In this document: positions 27,860-36,297 of the stretch, in pieces | How positions within the stretch are numbered: the stretch's first letter is position 1 | Layout of the letters: each line of letters opens with the position of its first letter | Assembly: GCA_015067435.1 (NCBI GenBank) | Contig: SVMM01000006.1 | Span: forward strand, 124,001 to 188,000 | Direction of reading: 5' to 3' | DNA from: Oscillospiraceae bacterium | Lineage (GTDB): Bacteria; Bacillota; Clostridia; Oscillospirales; Oscillospiraceae | Length of the DNA: 64,000 bases | Translations under genes and position numbers: made by a program | The notes under the pieces: model-generated | Database searches by the model: none | What the model was told of the DNA's origin: nothing | Seen by the model: only the letters and a program-made list of their open reading frames with translations

Positions 27860-28186
27860 TCATTTTTGAGGCTTATACTTGGCACTGTATGCTTTCACAT
27901 CGTCATCGTGGGTCAGCCAGCCATAGCGACGGAGAAAATCCAGCTTCTGGTCATCTGTTTCAAAGCGATCTTCTTCGCGTTTGCCAGGTATCCGTTCATT
28001 TTCCTTACCGTTGAAGAACCGTGTCGATTCTCCTTGTCGATAAGAGACAGGCACGCCATCTTTGATGTATTTCCCGCAGAATACGCTCTTGTATCCTCGG
28101 TACTCCCGCTCATCGCCGACTCTTCCGTCCAGAACCCCACTTGCAAGCTTGGCAAGCAGCCCCATTTCCTCAGCCGTCCTTCTCAT
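27860..28186 (-). CDS. Hypothetical protein, 108 residues
   Basis: Not recognised. It is charged and soluble (ENERIPGKREEDRFETDDQK) and starts at ATG 28186, overlapping the upstream stop by ATGA. It is the island's leftmost gene, downstream of the MerR regulator and the membrane gene, so these three probably form one operon read towards attL. Confidence 0.6.
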   Translation of the reverse strand: MRRTAEEMGLLAKLASGVLDGRVGDEREYRGYKSVFCGKYIKDGVPVSYRQGESTRFFNGKENERIPGKREEDRFETDDQKLDFLRRYGWLTHDDDVKAYSAKYKPQK

Positions 28187-28599
28187 GCGGCGGCACCCCA
28201 CTTCATGTAGGCATCGACCAGCGTTTGACCGTCCATGAGAGTGATGCCATGCTCCAGCGCCTCAGCAATCTTCTCTGGCGACGCATGCCAGCCATTCGGA
28301 AGGTTGCGGATGTGCTCGCTTACCTCAAACGGAATATGATTTGAATCGAGAACTATTGCGGCAACATTTTCTTTTACCGATGTACTTGGAATTTCTGCTA
28401 TGGTTTGGACAAACTGATCTGCTAATACTTCCGGCGATTTCTGCGTTAGCTTCCGAAGGCTGTTCCATAGAACCTTGATTTCGGCTTCATGCTTAATTCC
28501 GAGAATGAGAAGCGCCAAAGCTCCGATACTGGCTCCTGCGATAATCAGCTCCTTCTTGTGCTCTTTGATCCAGTTGAGTAAATTCTCGCGATCTTCCAT
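28183..28599 (-). CDS. Hypothetical single-pass membrane protein
   Basis: The 138-residue protein has a short basic N-terminus, one membrane helix at about 17-35 (ELIIAGASIGALALLILGI) and a soluble part of about 100 residues. No family is recognised. It starts 14 nt after the regulator gene with a GGAGG site, so the MerR-type promoter probably controls it. Confidence 0.65.
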   Translation of the reverse strand: MEDRENLLNWIKEHKKELIIAGASIGALALLILGIKHEAEIKVLWNSLRKLTQKSPEVLADQFVQTIAEIPSTSVKENVAAIVLDSNHIPFEVSEHIRNLPNGWHASPEKIAEALEHGITLMDGQTLVDAYMKWGAAA

Positions 28600-28613
28600 T
28601 GCTATCTCCTCCT

Positions 28614-29399
28614 TTATTTAGTTTCTTCTGAAAGTATTTTGCTGCAATAATGTTTGATTGCATTTACAACATATGTCACAGTCTCTCCTCCGTCCCGATC
28701 ATTGACGAGCGTTGCAAAATCGGGGTCTTGTGCTATATCCGAAATATTCTCTATAATACCTGAAGCAATCTCAACAATTGTTGTTTTTTCACCCCCTTCA
28801 TTTTCCTGCAAATAATCACCAACTGGCATGAGGCTATTGAGCGCTGAACGGCAGTATTCATTTACGGCTATATCGTCAAAGGGTTTTCCCTTCATGCGTC
28901 CGAGAAGCTTTAGCCATGTCCAGAATGGTGTTGCCAACTCAATGTGTTCTCGATCTTCCTCGCTGTAATCCGACATAGTTTTAATAGAATCATTGAACGA
29001 TTGCATAATGCTTTTTCCGCTTGAAGGAGGTGTAAAATCCATATGCTGGGCAATGAGGGAAGCACTTTCGGGAGCAACGCCAATTCCTTTTACCGTTTTA
29101 ATAATACTTATTAAGCCTTCGATTCTCTTCTTTTTTGCTTCGAGGGTTTCAAGCATATGGTCATATTCTCGGTTCAAATCCAACTCCGAAGCCTGCAAAA
29201 GAGACTTTATTTCTTTACGGGTATACCCTGTTTCAACCATAATCTGAATGAATGCCAACGTCATTATAGCGTTATCATCATATAGCCAGTAACCACTTTC
29301 TGTTTTTGCAGATGGATGAAGAAGCCCTATTTTGTTGTATTCTTGGAGCGTTCTACGCGTTACCCCGACATATTTACATACCTCGCTCAGCTTTTTCAC
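28614..29399 (-). CDS. MerR-family transcriptional regulator
   Basis: This is a 261-residue regulator. The N-terminal winged helix is MerR-type (LSEVCKYVGVTRRTLQEYNK, IGLLHPSAKTESGYWLYDD) and is followed by a coiled-coil helix (HMLETLEAKKKRIEGLISII). The C-terminal part of about 150 residues, of unknown ligand, has no Cys pair of metal sensors. I place the start at GTG 29399, 8 nt after AAGGCGG. The in-frame ATG at 29438 would lie upstream of the promoter. The promoter at 29424-29454 has the long 19-bp spacer with a dyad that MerR proteins twist, so it probably controls itself. Confidence 0.82.
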   Translation of the reverse strand: MKKLSEVCKYVGVTRRTLQEYNKIGLLHPSAKTESGYWLYDDNAIMTLAFIQIMVETGYTRKEIKSLLQASELDLNREYDHMLETLEAKKKRIEGLISIIKTVKGIGVAPESASLIAQHMDFTPPSSGKSIMQSFNDSIKTMSDYSEEDREHIELATPFWTWLKLLGRMKGKPFDDIAVNEYCRSALNSLMPVGDYLQENEGGEKTTIVEIASGIIENISDIAQDPDFATLVNDRDGGETVTYVVNAIKHYCSKILSEETK

Positions 29400-29423
29400 A
29401 AATATCACCGCCTTACGAAAAAC

Positions 29424-29454
29424 ACTATAAACCTGCACGCTGCGTGCAGGTCAA
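29424..29454 (-). promoter_or_regulatory. MerR-type promoter with operator dyad in a 19-bp spacer
   Basis: On the minus strand, TTGACC (29449-29454) and TATAGT (29424-29429) are 19 bp apart. A 10-bp perfect inverted repeat (29431-29440 with 29442-29451, arm ACCTGCACGC) fills the spacer. This over-long spacer with a centred dyad is the textbook MerR operator design. Confidence 0.8.
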
Positions 29455-29515
29455 GCGTTTTTTCGTGTGTTTACAAAAAGTTCAATAATTCACATCTAAA
29501 GGTTCTCACCTCCTC

Positions 29516-30664
29516 TCACATCTCCACCGCCAAGACATTGCCGATCGTCTTTGCTGCCTCGATCTGCGCGGGCGTCGTGACGTGGGTGTAGGTGTCGAGC
29601 GTGAAGCCCGCGCTGAAGTGCCCGAGCATGCTGCTGACCGTCTTGATGTCCACGCCGTTCTGGAGCGCGAGCGTGGCGAACGTGTGCCGCAGGTCGTGCA
29701 TCCGGAGCATCGGCAGCCCGGCGCGCTTGAGGACGCGGTGGAGCATTTTCAGCATGCTGTCCGGCGCCATGGGGCCGCCGCTCGGCGATGGGAAGATGTA
29801 CTCGCTGTCGGATTTCTTCTCCTGCGCTTCCAGCACGCGCATGGCGCCCTCGCCGAGCGAGATCGTGCGATAGGCGTTCTTCGTCTTGAGCTGCACCTCT
29901 GAGATCACGCCGTTGACGCGCGCCACCTGACGGCGGATGCGGATCGTATGGCGATGCCAGTCCACGTCCTCCCATTTCAGCCCCACCAGTTCGCCGCGGC
30001 GAAGCCCGGTCGCCAGCTCGAAGTAGTACAGTTCATAAACGCCGGACTCCTTCGCTTCGCGCAGGAAGGCGGAAAGCTGGTCCGCGGAGAGCGTTTTCAT
30101 CTCCCTGTGCTCGATCTTCGGGAGCGCGCAGCCCTTGGTCGGATTCGTCAGGATCAGCTTCTGCGCGATCGCCTGGTCCAAGGCGGAGGAGATGATCTGA
30201 TTGATGTTCCGCACCGTCTTGGCGGTCAGCCCCTTCGGCTGCTTTCTGGATTCGAGACGATCCACCCTGCCGCTCGTCAGAAGCGTTTTATAAAGCCTTT
30301 GCAGGTCGAGGGTGGTCAGCTTGTCCAAGGGGATGTCGCCGATGTAAGGTTTGATGTGGTGCTTGATGTAGCCCCGGTAGGTCTGATGCGAGGACGCGCG
30401 CACCTTGACGGTGGCATAGTTCTCATACCAGATGTCCATCCATTGCCCGACCGTGTACTGCCCCACCTTGGAGAAGTCGAGCCGTTCGGCATCGGCGATG
30501 GCCTGACGGAGCTTGTCGCGCACCTCCGCCTGGGTTTTGCCGAGGACGTTCTTGTAGATGGTTTTTCCGGTTTCGGGATCGTGTCCCGCAGTGTAACGGC
30601 CTTCCCAGCGCCCGTCCTTGCGTTTGCGGATGCTGCCCTCGCCGTTACCTCTTCGTTTTGCCAT
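29516..30664 (-). CDS. int: Tyrosine site-specific integrase of the island
   Basis: The 382-residue recombinase has all three regions. The arm-binding N-terminus starts GEGSIRKRKDGRWEGRYTAG. The core-binding SAM-like domain is at about 65-170. The catalytic domain has Arg in ATGLRRGELVGLKWEDVDW, HDLRHTFATLALQNGVD with His-x2-Arg, SSMLGHFS with His, and the Tyr nucleophile in TLDTYTHV. It should catalyse recombination between the 49-bp repeats at 27655 and 58844. It reads towards attL, 1.8 kb inside the left end, with an excisionase-like gene upstream. Confidence 0.95.
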   Translation of the reverse strand: MAKRRGNGEGSIRKRKDGRWEGRYTAGHDPETGKTIYKNVLGKTQAEVRDKLRQAIADAERLDFSKVGQYTVGQWMDIWYENYATVKVRASSHQTYRGYIKHHIKPYIGDIPLDKLTTLDLQRLYKTLLTSGRVDRLESRKQPKGLTAKTVRNINQIISSALDQAIAQKLILTNPTKGCALPKIEHREMKTLSADQLSAFLREAKESGVYELYYFELATGLRRGELVGLKWEDVDWHRHTIRIRRQVARVNGVISEVQLKTKNAYRTISLGEGAMRVLEAQEKKSDSEYIFPSPSGGPMAPDSMLKMLHRVLKRAGLPMLRMHDLRHTFATLALQNGVDIKTVSSMLGHFSAGFTLDTYTHVTTPAQIEAAKTIGNVLAVEM

Positions 30665-30680
30665 GGGATGGATTTCCTCC

Positions 30681-30710
30681 TTCTTTGTCTATGGCGGCGC
30701 AGCGTTTGAG
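30681..30710 (+). repeat. Boundary repeat, copy A
   Basis: TTCTTTGTCTATGGCGGCGC continues to AGCGTTTGAG. The GGCGGCGCAG part also pairs with CTGCGCCGCC at 30711-30720. It lies upstream of the integrase ribosome site, between the integration and mobilization blocks. Confidence 0.6.
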
Positions 30711-30737
30711 CTGCGCCGCCTCTGTGCTCTGCCCGGT

Positions 30738-31544
30738 TCATATCGACATCAGGCAATAGCGGGTGTACAGGTAGACGCCGTTGTGGTAGTAATCGACGTA
30801 GTATCGGACGTTCGGGCAGGCGTGGACCGTCTCTGTGATCTCCGCCGCTCGCCACGGCCAGAAGTGCTCGGTGTAGGGTTCGTACTCTGGCGGGATCTCC
30901 GTAAAGATCTTGCACAGCGGCTTTCCGTCCCGCCAAGCATCCGGCTCCTCGCCGATGGCGTTGTAGATGGTGTAGACCATGCGCCTCACCTCGTAGACGT
31001 TCCGTACGAACAGGTCGTCGCCATGCTTGTCGCAGTAGTGCTTGGCGATGGGTTCGGGGAGCGTCAGCGTCGGGAAGGCGTTCCAGTCGCACGTCGGTGT
31101 GGGAAGCGGCGGGAGCGGTCCGTCCTGAAACACGTTCGTGTCCCAGCGCGCGACGTCCTTGATCTCGTATTCCGTCCCGTCATCGCAGAGGATGCGGTCG
31201 TCGACCTGCGGGGTGTACTGGCTGCCATCGACAGGAAGCGATACGATTCGTGATTTTTGCGGTGTGGATTCCTCTTCGTATTCACTTTCCGTGTCGATGA
31301 CCACCGTGTTGGACGCCGCGTCATAGCTGACGTTGAAGCCGACCGCCCTGCCGATATCGCGGATCTTGGCGTAGTTGCTGCCGTTGATGGAGTATGCTTC
31401 GATTTGGACGCTCTTGCCGTCCACGACGATTTTCTGGCTGGACTGCTGTGCCGTGAGCGCCGCTCCCGCAGCCGGGGCCGCGATGCTCGCGCCGAGGATG
31501 ATGCCGCTCGCGACGAGCGCGATCTCTCTTCTGCCGTTCTTCAT
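30738..31544 (-). CDS. Secreted protein with copper-amine-oxidase-like stalk domain
   Basis: The 268-residue protein starts at ATG 31544 after AAGGAGGG. It has a signal peptide (basic start MKNGRREIAL, hydrophobic core, AAPAAGAALTA region). A domain like the N-terminal stalk of copper amine oxidases follows (KIVVDGKSVQIEAYSINGSN, YAKIRDIGRAVGFNVSYD, NTVVIDT). The rest, with several Cys and Tyr (CDWNAF, EHFWPWRAAEI, YYVDYYHNGVYLY), is not recognised. It should act outside the cell. Similar stalk proteins are common on Clostridia elements, with unknown function. Confidence 0.78.
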   Translation of the reverse strand: MKNGRREIALVASGIILGASIAAPAAGAALTAQQSSQKIVVDGKSVQIEAYSINGSNYAKIRDIGRAVGFNVSYDAASNTVVIDTESEYEEESTPQKSRIVSLPVDGSQYTPQVDDRILCDDGTEYEIKDVARWDTNVFQDGPLPPLPTPTCDWNAFPTLTLPEPIAKHYCDKHGDDLFVRNVYEVRRMVYTIYNAIGEEPDAWRDGKPLCKIFTEIPPEYEPYTEHFWPWRAAEITETVHACPNVRYYVDYYHNGVYLYTRYCLMSI

Positions 31545-31646
31545 GGAATTGCCCTCCTTCTCCGTTTTTGGTAAAGCAAACATACCTATAAAGCCCGCAG
31601 AAGTCGAGCGGAATATCGTTGACCAAAGGGAGAATAAAGGGCCGGT

Positions 31647-31847
31647 TCAATTGGTGTTCTCGCCGATCCACGCGATGAGCTTGTCCTTCGGCACCAGCAC
31701 GCGCTTTCCGATGCGTAGCGCTGGAAAGTCCTTTCGCTTGACAAGCTCGTATGCGCCAGCTCTGCTGATGCCGAGCAATGCCACCAGATCCGGCACGGAC
31801 AGCATCAGCGGAAGATCGTCGTAGCTTTTGAAAACGGTGTCGTTCAA
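31647..31847 (-). CDS. Excisionase-like HTH DNA-binding protein
   Basis: This 66-residue protein has a MerR-like helix-turn-helix of the excisionase type (LSVPDLVALLGISRAGAYEL, then RKDFPALRIGKRVLVPKDKL). Such proteins bend DNA to favour excision or act as small regulators. I choose TTG 31847: AAGGAGGTGATC sits 7 nt upstream, and TTGA overlaps the stop of the Sel1 gene. It could be the Xis partner of the integrase, which is 1 kb downstream. Confidence 0.8.
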   Translation of the reverse strand: MNDTVFKSYDDLPLMLSVPDLVALLGISRAGAYELVKRKDFPALRIGKRVLVPKDKLIAWIGENTN

Positions 31848-32452
31848 CCGATCACCTCCTTCTGGTTGTGTGCGATAAACCACGCCCGCCTGTCGTAAAT
31901 CGTATACTCGCGGCGACGTGCCTGCATTGCATGTTTGTAGCGTTGTATCGATTCCCAGCACTTGGTAGCCGCAGGATTTCTTGGATGCGGTCTGTTTGCG
32001 CGGGGCTGCATCGTGTGCGCATCGCGCTCCGCATCCTCCATGATGCCGAGCACCACGAGCCGACGCTGCGCACGGAAGATTCCTGCGTCAGCCGCCTTTT
32101 CATACCACGGGATCGCCTTTTCCAATTCCCCGCGCTTTTCCAGACACAGCGCATAGTGGTATGCAGCGTAGAGGTGTCCCTGCGCCGCCGCGCTGCTGAA
32201 CCACAGCTCCGACTTTTGCGCGTTCAACTCGTCCGAGAAGTCATCGCGGGTGAGAAGCCCGAGGCAGAACTCCGCGTTTACGTCTCCCGCGTGCGCCAGC
32301 TCGATCAGCGCTTTGATCCATTGTTCGCGTTCTTCAATCGGGATGGATTTGTCCCGCGCCAAATGATATGCTCTGAGGCACTCTCCCGAAATGCCCTCGA
32401 TTCGATACGGATCATCCATCGCATCGAAATCTACGAATAAATTGACAGTCAT
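31844..32452 (-). CDS. Sel1-repeat protein
   Basis: The 202-residue protein has about three Sel1/TPR-like helical repeats, the clearest being AGDVNAEFCLGLLTRDDFSD, SAAAQGHLYAAYHYALCLEK and AADAGIFRAQRRLVVLGIME. These are protein-binding scaffolds. It sits 23 nt after the relaxase gene, whose C-terminus has the same repeats, so the two may act together in mobilization. It has no signal peptide. Confidence 0.75.
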   Translation of the reverse strand: MTVNLFVDFDAMDDPYRIEGISGECLRAYHLARDKSIPIEEREQWIKALIELAHAGDVNAEFCLGLLTRDDFSDELNAQKSELWFSSAAAQGHLYAAYHYALCLEKRGELEKAIPWYEKAADAGIFRAQRRLVVLGIMEDAERDAHTMQPRANRPHPRNPAATKCWESIQRYKHAMQARRREYTIYDRRAWFIAHNQKEVIG

Positions 32453-32475
32453 TCAATCTTCCTTTCTCGTTTTTG

Positions 32476-34431
32476 TTACCACGGCGTCGCCATGCTCATG
32501 CCGTTGTACGGCTGATCCTCGTGGTCGTCCGGCTTGTGGCCCATGGCGATGCGCTTTTCCAGCATCTCTCTTCTGCTTTTGCGGTCGATCTGCATCGGCA
32601 TGGTCGTCGCGTCACGAGGTATGTTGCTCTCGAAAATGCCGCCGAGGTAGTGGAGCAGCCGCGACACGGCAAGCGTGACCGACGGCTTTCGCTGCTCGTT
32701 CATGTGGTCAAGGAAAAACTGCGCGTACTCATGACCTTGCTCCGCCGCCCGGCTCAGCCAGTATTCTGCCAGCTCCATATTCTGTCCGACCTCATAGCCT
32801 TGCAGGTAGACCTTGCCGAGCGTGTACTGCGCATACCGGTTGCCCTGCTTCGCCGCGTCCGTCAGATCTTCGATGGCGCGCTCCGTGCCGTTTGTGATGC
32901 CATCTCTGACAAGGCCCATTCTGCCGAGGCGGTAGTGCGCGAAGTCGTTCCCGTTGTCCGCGGCATAGGCAAGCCAATCGACGCCGGCTTGAAGCTTTCC
33001 TTCCTCCAGCAGCAGTTTCCCGACCGCGTACTGTGCCGCGTTGTTTCCGCGCCTCGCCGCAACGAGAAACCACTTCTTTGCTTCTTCCGGCCACGGCGGA
33101 GCGCACAGGCCGTCGCGCCACGCCTTGCCGAGTAGATACGCCGCGTCGCCGCTGCCGGCGTTCGCCAGTTCTTCCAGTTCGGAGACCGCCTCCGCCTTTT
33201 CTTCTCTGCTCGCATAATCGTTGTAGAGAACTTCCTTCGCGTCGTAGTACGCTTCCTGCTCGCTCCGCGAGAACCGAAACAGGTTTTCTTCATCCGGCAC
33301 TTCATCTTCCATGCGCTCGTCCTCGAACGTGAACACGTTTCGCCGGATGTCGTCCGCCTCTTTGACGACCATGTTCTTGATCGGACGGAACTCCGGCTGC
33401 TGAGAGAGCGGCCTGCGCTCACGCTCCCGGTCGTGATAGTAGTTGTCGAGCGCATCCTTGCAGCGGTTCCACGCTTCATAGCACTCCGCCACCTGCGGCA
33501 GCTCCGCGAGCGCATCCACGATGGCGTCCACCTGCCGCTTGACGTCCTTCTTCAGATACTGATACTGCTTTTTGCCTTTCGCCGAGGCGAGTGATTCCGA
33601 GAGCGCGACGAGCTGCTGCTCGATCTCCGGCGCGTCGCAGATGCTCTCCTTCATCTCGGAGATCAGATCGCGCATCGCTTCACGCGCGGAGCGGGCAACC
33701 TCTTTGTAACTCATATCCTTTTCCTGATAGAGATTGAGCAGCTCGTCCTGAAAGATCGTGGTGGTCAGTTCCGAACGCATCTTCTCGATGCCGCCCTTCG
33801 TGAGATACCCTTGCTTCGGATCGTCCGACCAGGCCATCATGTGGATGTGCGGGTGATGCCCCTCGTCATGGAACGCGGCATACCAGTGCAGCTTGTCCGG
33901 CGGAATGTTCATCGCCGTCGCCAGCTCGACCTGCTTGCCGCAGAGGAGCGTGTGCCATGCTTCGGCGTGATCGTAACCGAGACGCTCCGCATCCTCACGG
34001 CGGAGGGAGTAGATGAACGTGTAGACGTTCCCGTCGTATTCCTCCAGCTCATGGAGCGCCGCGTCGAGAGAGACGGACGGCGCGCTGCTGAACAATCCAT
34101 GCTCGCCGAGCCGTTCGACGCGAGGACGAGTCGCCATGTATTTCAGATACTGTTCGCGGCCCTGAACCTCGCCCGCGTTCCGTTCGAGCGCCGTCGTGAT
34201 GAGCGCGGAGGCGTTCCCGAACGTCGGCGCGGATTCGTAATCCTCATATTCATGCGTTTCCTTCGTGTCAGGGAAATCGTGGACGAGATTTTGGATGAGC
34301 TGCTGCTGATTTTCCGTGACCGGGCCGTTGCCGTCGAGCTTCTCCACGTTCTCGCGGGTGGCGATGTAGTTCATGTAGCCGCCGGCTTTCCCGCCCTTGA
34401 TGTAGCCGGACTTCTGCACGAGCCGCGGCAT
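32476..34431 (-). CDS. MobP-type relaxase with C-terminal Sel1 repeats
   Basis: The 651-residue protein is a conjugative relaxase of the MobP (MobP3-like) group. The HUH metal motif FHDEGHHPHIHMM is at about residues 211-223, and a likely N-terminal catalytic Tyr lies in YIKGGKAGGYMNYIATREN. From about 440 on it carries five or more Sel1 repeats (AGSGDAAYLLGKAWRDGL, ARRGNNAAQYAVGKLLLEEG, AKQGNRYAQYTLGKVYLQG, AAEQGHEYAQFFLDHM). The relaxase nicks oriT and pilots the strand. No coupling protein or T4SS is in the island, so it would need a helper element. Confidence 0.88.
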   Translation of the reverse strand: MPRLVQKSGYIKGGKAGGYMNYIATRENVEKLDGNGPVTENQQQLIQNLVHDFPDTKETHEYEDYESAPTFGNASALITTALERNAGEVQGREQYLKYMATRPRVERLGEHGLFSSAPSVSLDAALHELEEYDGNVYTFIYSLRREDAERLGYDHAEAWHTLLCGKQVELATAMNIPPDKLHWYAAFHDEGHHPHIHMMAWSDDPKQGYLTKGGIEKMRSELTTTIFQDELLNLYQEKDMSYKEVARSAREAMRDLISEMKESICDAPEIEQQLVALSESLASAKGKKQYQYLKKDVKRQVDAIVDALAELPQVAECYEAWNRCKDALDNYYHDRERERRPLSQQPEFRPIKNMVVKEADDIRRNVFTFEDERMEDEVPDEENLFRFSRSEQEAYYDAKEVLYNDYASREEKAEAVSELEELANAGSGDAAYLLGKAWRDGLCAPPWPEEAKKWFLVAARRGNNAAQYAVGKLLLEEGKLQAGVDWLAYAADNGNDFAHYRLGRMGLVRDGITNGTERAIEDLTDAAKQGNRYAQYTLGKVYLQGYEVGQNMELAEYWLSRAAEQGHEYAQFFLDHMNEQRKPSVTLAVSRLLHYLGGIFESNIPRDATTMPMQIDRKSRREMLEKRIAMGHKPDDHEDQPYNGMSMATPW

Positions 34432-34434
34432 GAT

Positions 34435-34833
34435 TTACGCTTCCTCCCGGAGCATATCCTTGAGGTCGACCACGCCGTGCGTCTGCTTCGTTTCGTTCAC
34501 GCACTGGACGCGGAGCTTGTCGAGCACCGTGAGGTCGATATCCGAACCCGCGGCGAGGACGTGCGTGAGCATATCGTCGTTGACCGCGAGCTTGAAGAGC
34601 ACGCCGCCGATGCGAGAACCGAGCGCGCCGAGCTTGCCTTCGAGCGTCTGGGCGAGCACGCGTGGCAGGTAATCGCCCGCGTCCTTCGCCCTGAGATAGC
34701 CGAGGTAGAATCGCATCCCCTTCTCGACAAACTGATTGACCGTGGAGCAGCCGTCGGCGTGGTAGGCGTCCTTCACGTCCGCCCACAGTTCGTCCGACAG
34801 CCACATCGAGTGCTTATGCTTGTTTTCTTCCAT
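34435..34833 (-). CDS. Mobilization accessory (ribbon-helix-helix-like) protein
   Basis: The 132-residue protein starts at ATG 34833 and ends 3 nt before the relaxase gene. Its N-terminus (KHKHSMWLSDELWADVKDAY, then STVNQFVEKGMRFYLGYL) looks like a ribbon-helix-helix DNA-binding fold, as in MobC-type nicking accessories. The rest is helical. It probably binds oriT and helps the relaxase, which is inferred from position. Confidence 0.65.
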   Translation of the reverse strand: MEENKHKHSMWLSDELWADVKDAYHADGCSTVNQFVEKGMRFYLGYLRAKDAGDYLPRVLAQTLEGKLGALGSRIGGVLFKLAVNDDMLTHVLAAGSDIDLTVLDKLRVQCVNETKQTHGVVDLKDMLREEA

Positions 34834-35198
34834 CTCTGAGACAATACCTCCTATTTTTCGAATTAGCTCCGGCGGCAATCCCGCAACCATGCGGAAAACC
34901 GCCGCTTTTGGAAACAACAGCGCTTATGGCAGTTTCGCCTATCGGAAAAAGCGCCAGCCTTCGTTCCCGAAACAGCCCGCACTGCGGGCTGATGTGACCG
35001 TCCTGCCGCCCGAAAAGCGGCGGGACTTTCTCCTGCTTTCCGTCTTCGTCTTCCCTTGCGGTTTTCCCTCGCCGTGACCCGCCTGCGACATTCTTCCGAA
35101 ACCGTCGGAACACGCCGTTGAAACGCCCCGTCGAGGGCTGGGATGCCACCTGTGCTTTTTCGAGGCGAACACGGGGCAACAACGGCGCGACACGCGGT
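34834..35198. other. Non-coding gap, candidate oriT
   Basis: These 365 bp between the mobilization and replication genes carry no convincing ORF but several inverted repeats. CGGCGG with CCGCCG encloses CCGCA/TGCGG at 34870-34904. A 9-bp perfect dyad CAGCCCGCA lies at 34973-34991, and GCCGC/GCGGC near 35002-35020. Origins of transfer usually lie directly upstream of relaxase operons. The nick site is not recognised. Confidence 0.4.
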
Positions 35199-35942
35199 TC
35201 AGAACGGCAGCTCTTCCGGCTCGCGAACCACATGCGACACGACCGTACGAACCTCTTTGACGGAAGCCTTGCGCTGCTTCTCCAGCTTCTTTCGGACAAG
35301 CGCGCGATCGCGCTTGCGCTCCAGCTCCGTGAGCTGACGCTCGTGCAGATAATCCAGCGCGGTCTGCACTGGAATGATCCGGTAGCGGAGCGCGCCATTG
35401 TACTTGAGGTGCTTCTTCGTGATGACGGAGGTGCGCTCCGTCTCGATGAGCATCTGCTCCTCCAGCTCGCCGACATACTTGCGGACGGTGTTGCGAGTCA
35501 TGCCGGTCGCCTTGGCGATCTTGTTTGCGCTGACGATGCAGTCGAACGTTTTGCGGTGTTCTCGATTGAGCAGGTAGGCGTAGACCGCAAACGCACCCGG
35601 CGTGAGATGGAACTGAAAGATTTCCATCGGCAGAGGAAAGAAATTTTTGGCGTCCTCCCGGCGCATCCAGCCGAGCGGGACGCACTTGCCGCCTTCGATC
35701 TGCGCGAGCCGACAGCGAGAGAGCGCACGCAGATGCTTGCGCACGGTGTTCTCGCTCATGCCGAGCGCGCGGCTGACGCCGCGGCAGGTCTCGCCGACGA
35801 ACGGCGCGACGAGGAAGCGGAGATACGAGAGGTACGCGAAAATCATCAGCGCGCCCGGTGCGAGGGCGTAGTCGAACAGAGCGTTCGCCAGCGGAAAGTG
35901 ATCCTTGAGCGCGCTGCGCCTGGGGTGTGGATAGTAGGTCAA
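35199..35942 (-). CDS. Replication-initiator-like winged-helix protein
   Basis: The 247-residue protein has two helix-turn-helix segments, GVSRALGMSENTVRKHLRAL and NKIAKATGMTRNTVRKYVGE, each in a winged-helix domain (about 20-90 and 115-185). A basic C-terminal tail follows (ELERKRDRALVRKKLEKQRK). The tandem arrangement next to mobilization genes fits RepA-type initiators on mobilizable elements, though a plain regulator is possible. I place the start at TTG 35942, 7 nt after AAAGGAGG. The longer frame to 36155 lacks a ribosome site. Confidence 0.65.
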   Translation of the reverse strand: MTYYPHPRRSALKDHFPLANALFDYALAPGALMIFAYLSYLRFLVAPFVGETCRGVSRALGMSENTVRKHLRALSRCRLAQIEGGKCVPLGWMRREDAKNFFPLPMEIFQFHLTPGAFAVYAYLLNREHRKTFDCIVSANKIAKATGMTRNTVRKYVGELEEQMLIETERTSVITKKHLKYNGALRYRIIPVQTALDYLHERQLTELERKRDRALVRKKLEKQRKASVKEVRTVVSHVVREPEELPF

Positions 35943-35997
35943 TGGGTTACCTCCTTTGTGGTGTTTGGCTTGCGCCGATATGGAATTGTGGGTGCAG

Positions 35998-36029
35998 TTT
36001 CTTTTATATATAGCGGCGCATTTCAACTG
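35998..36029 (+). repeat. Boundary repeat, copy B (diverged)
   Basis: TTTCTTTTATATATAGCGG followed by CGCATTTCAACTG keeps the TTCTTT, CTAT/TATAG and GCGGCGCA parts. It separates the replication/mobilization block from the DUF6076 block. Confidence 0.4.
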
Positions 36030-36089
36030 CCTGCGCCAGTTGCTATCACCTCTTTCTGCCATGATTGGCTTGGGCTTGAACAGAATTTG

Positions 36090-36129
36090 GACGAGAGCCG
36101 TGCGGCACCTGCACAGCTCTCGTCTTTCT
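36090..36129 (+). terminator. Terminator-like hairpin without a plus-strand gene
   Basis: GACGAGAGC (36090-36098) pairs perfectly with 36116-36124, followed by TTTCT. No plus-strand gene ends here. It may end a short RNA antisense to the rep leader, or be a leftover. It lies in the 355-bp gap between rep and the DUF6076 gene, which otherwise holds repeat copy B and a promoter. Confidence 0.5.
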
Positions 36130-36223
36130 GTAATAGTATTCACGATTTTTTTCATTTTTTAGAATCTGGCGCGACAGTTCAATTTACATATGTGACAGCG
36201 ATGATTAGTACGCAAATGCGATA

Positions 36224-36251
36224 TTGACTATTCAGGAGTTTTTGATATAAT
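36224..36251 (+). promoter_or_regulatory. Promoter of the DUF6076-sigma pair
   Basis: TTGACT (36224-36229) and TATAAT (36246-36251) are 16 bp apart, 46 nt before the ATG at 36298. Confidence 0.75.
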
Positions 36252-36297
36252 GCGTTTATAGAACATAAGTACGATAACGAAAAGAGGGGGTGAGCGT

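Noticed and set aside
33811-34839. Plus-strand open frame opposite the relaxase
   Set aside because: The composition is that of a shadow frame, and the relaxase with HUH motif and Sel1 repeats is on the other strand.
35118-36227. Plus-strand open frame of 369 codons opposite the rep-like gene
   Set aside because: It has no ribosome site or motif. The two HTH segments and the AGGAGG-TTG start support the minus-strand gene.
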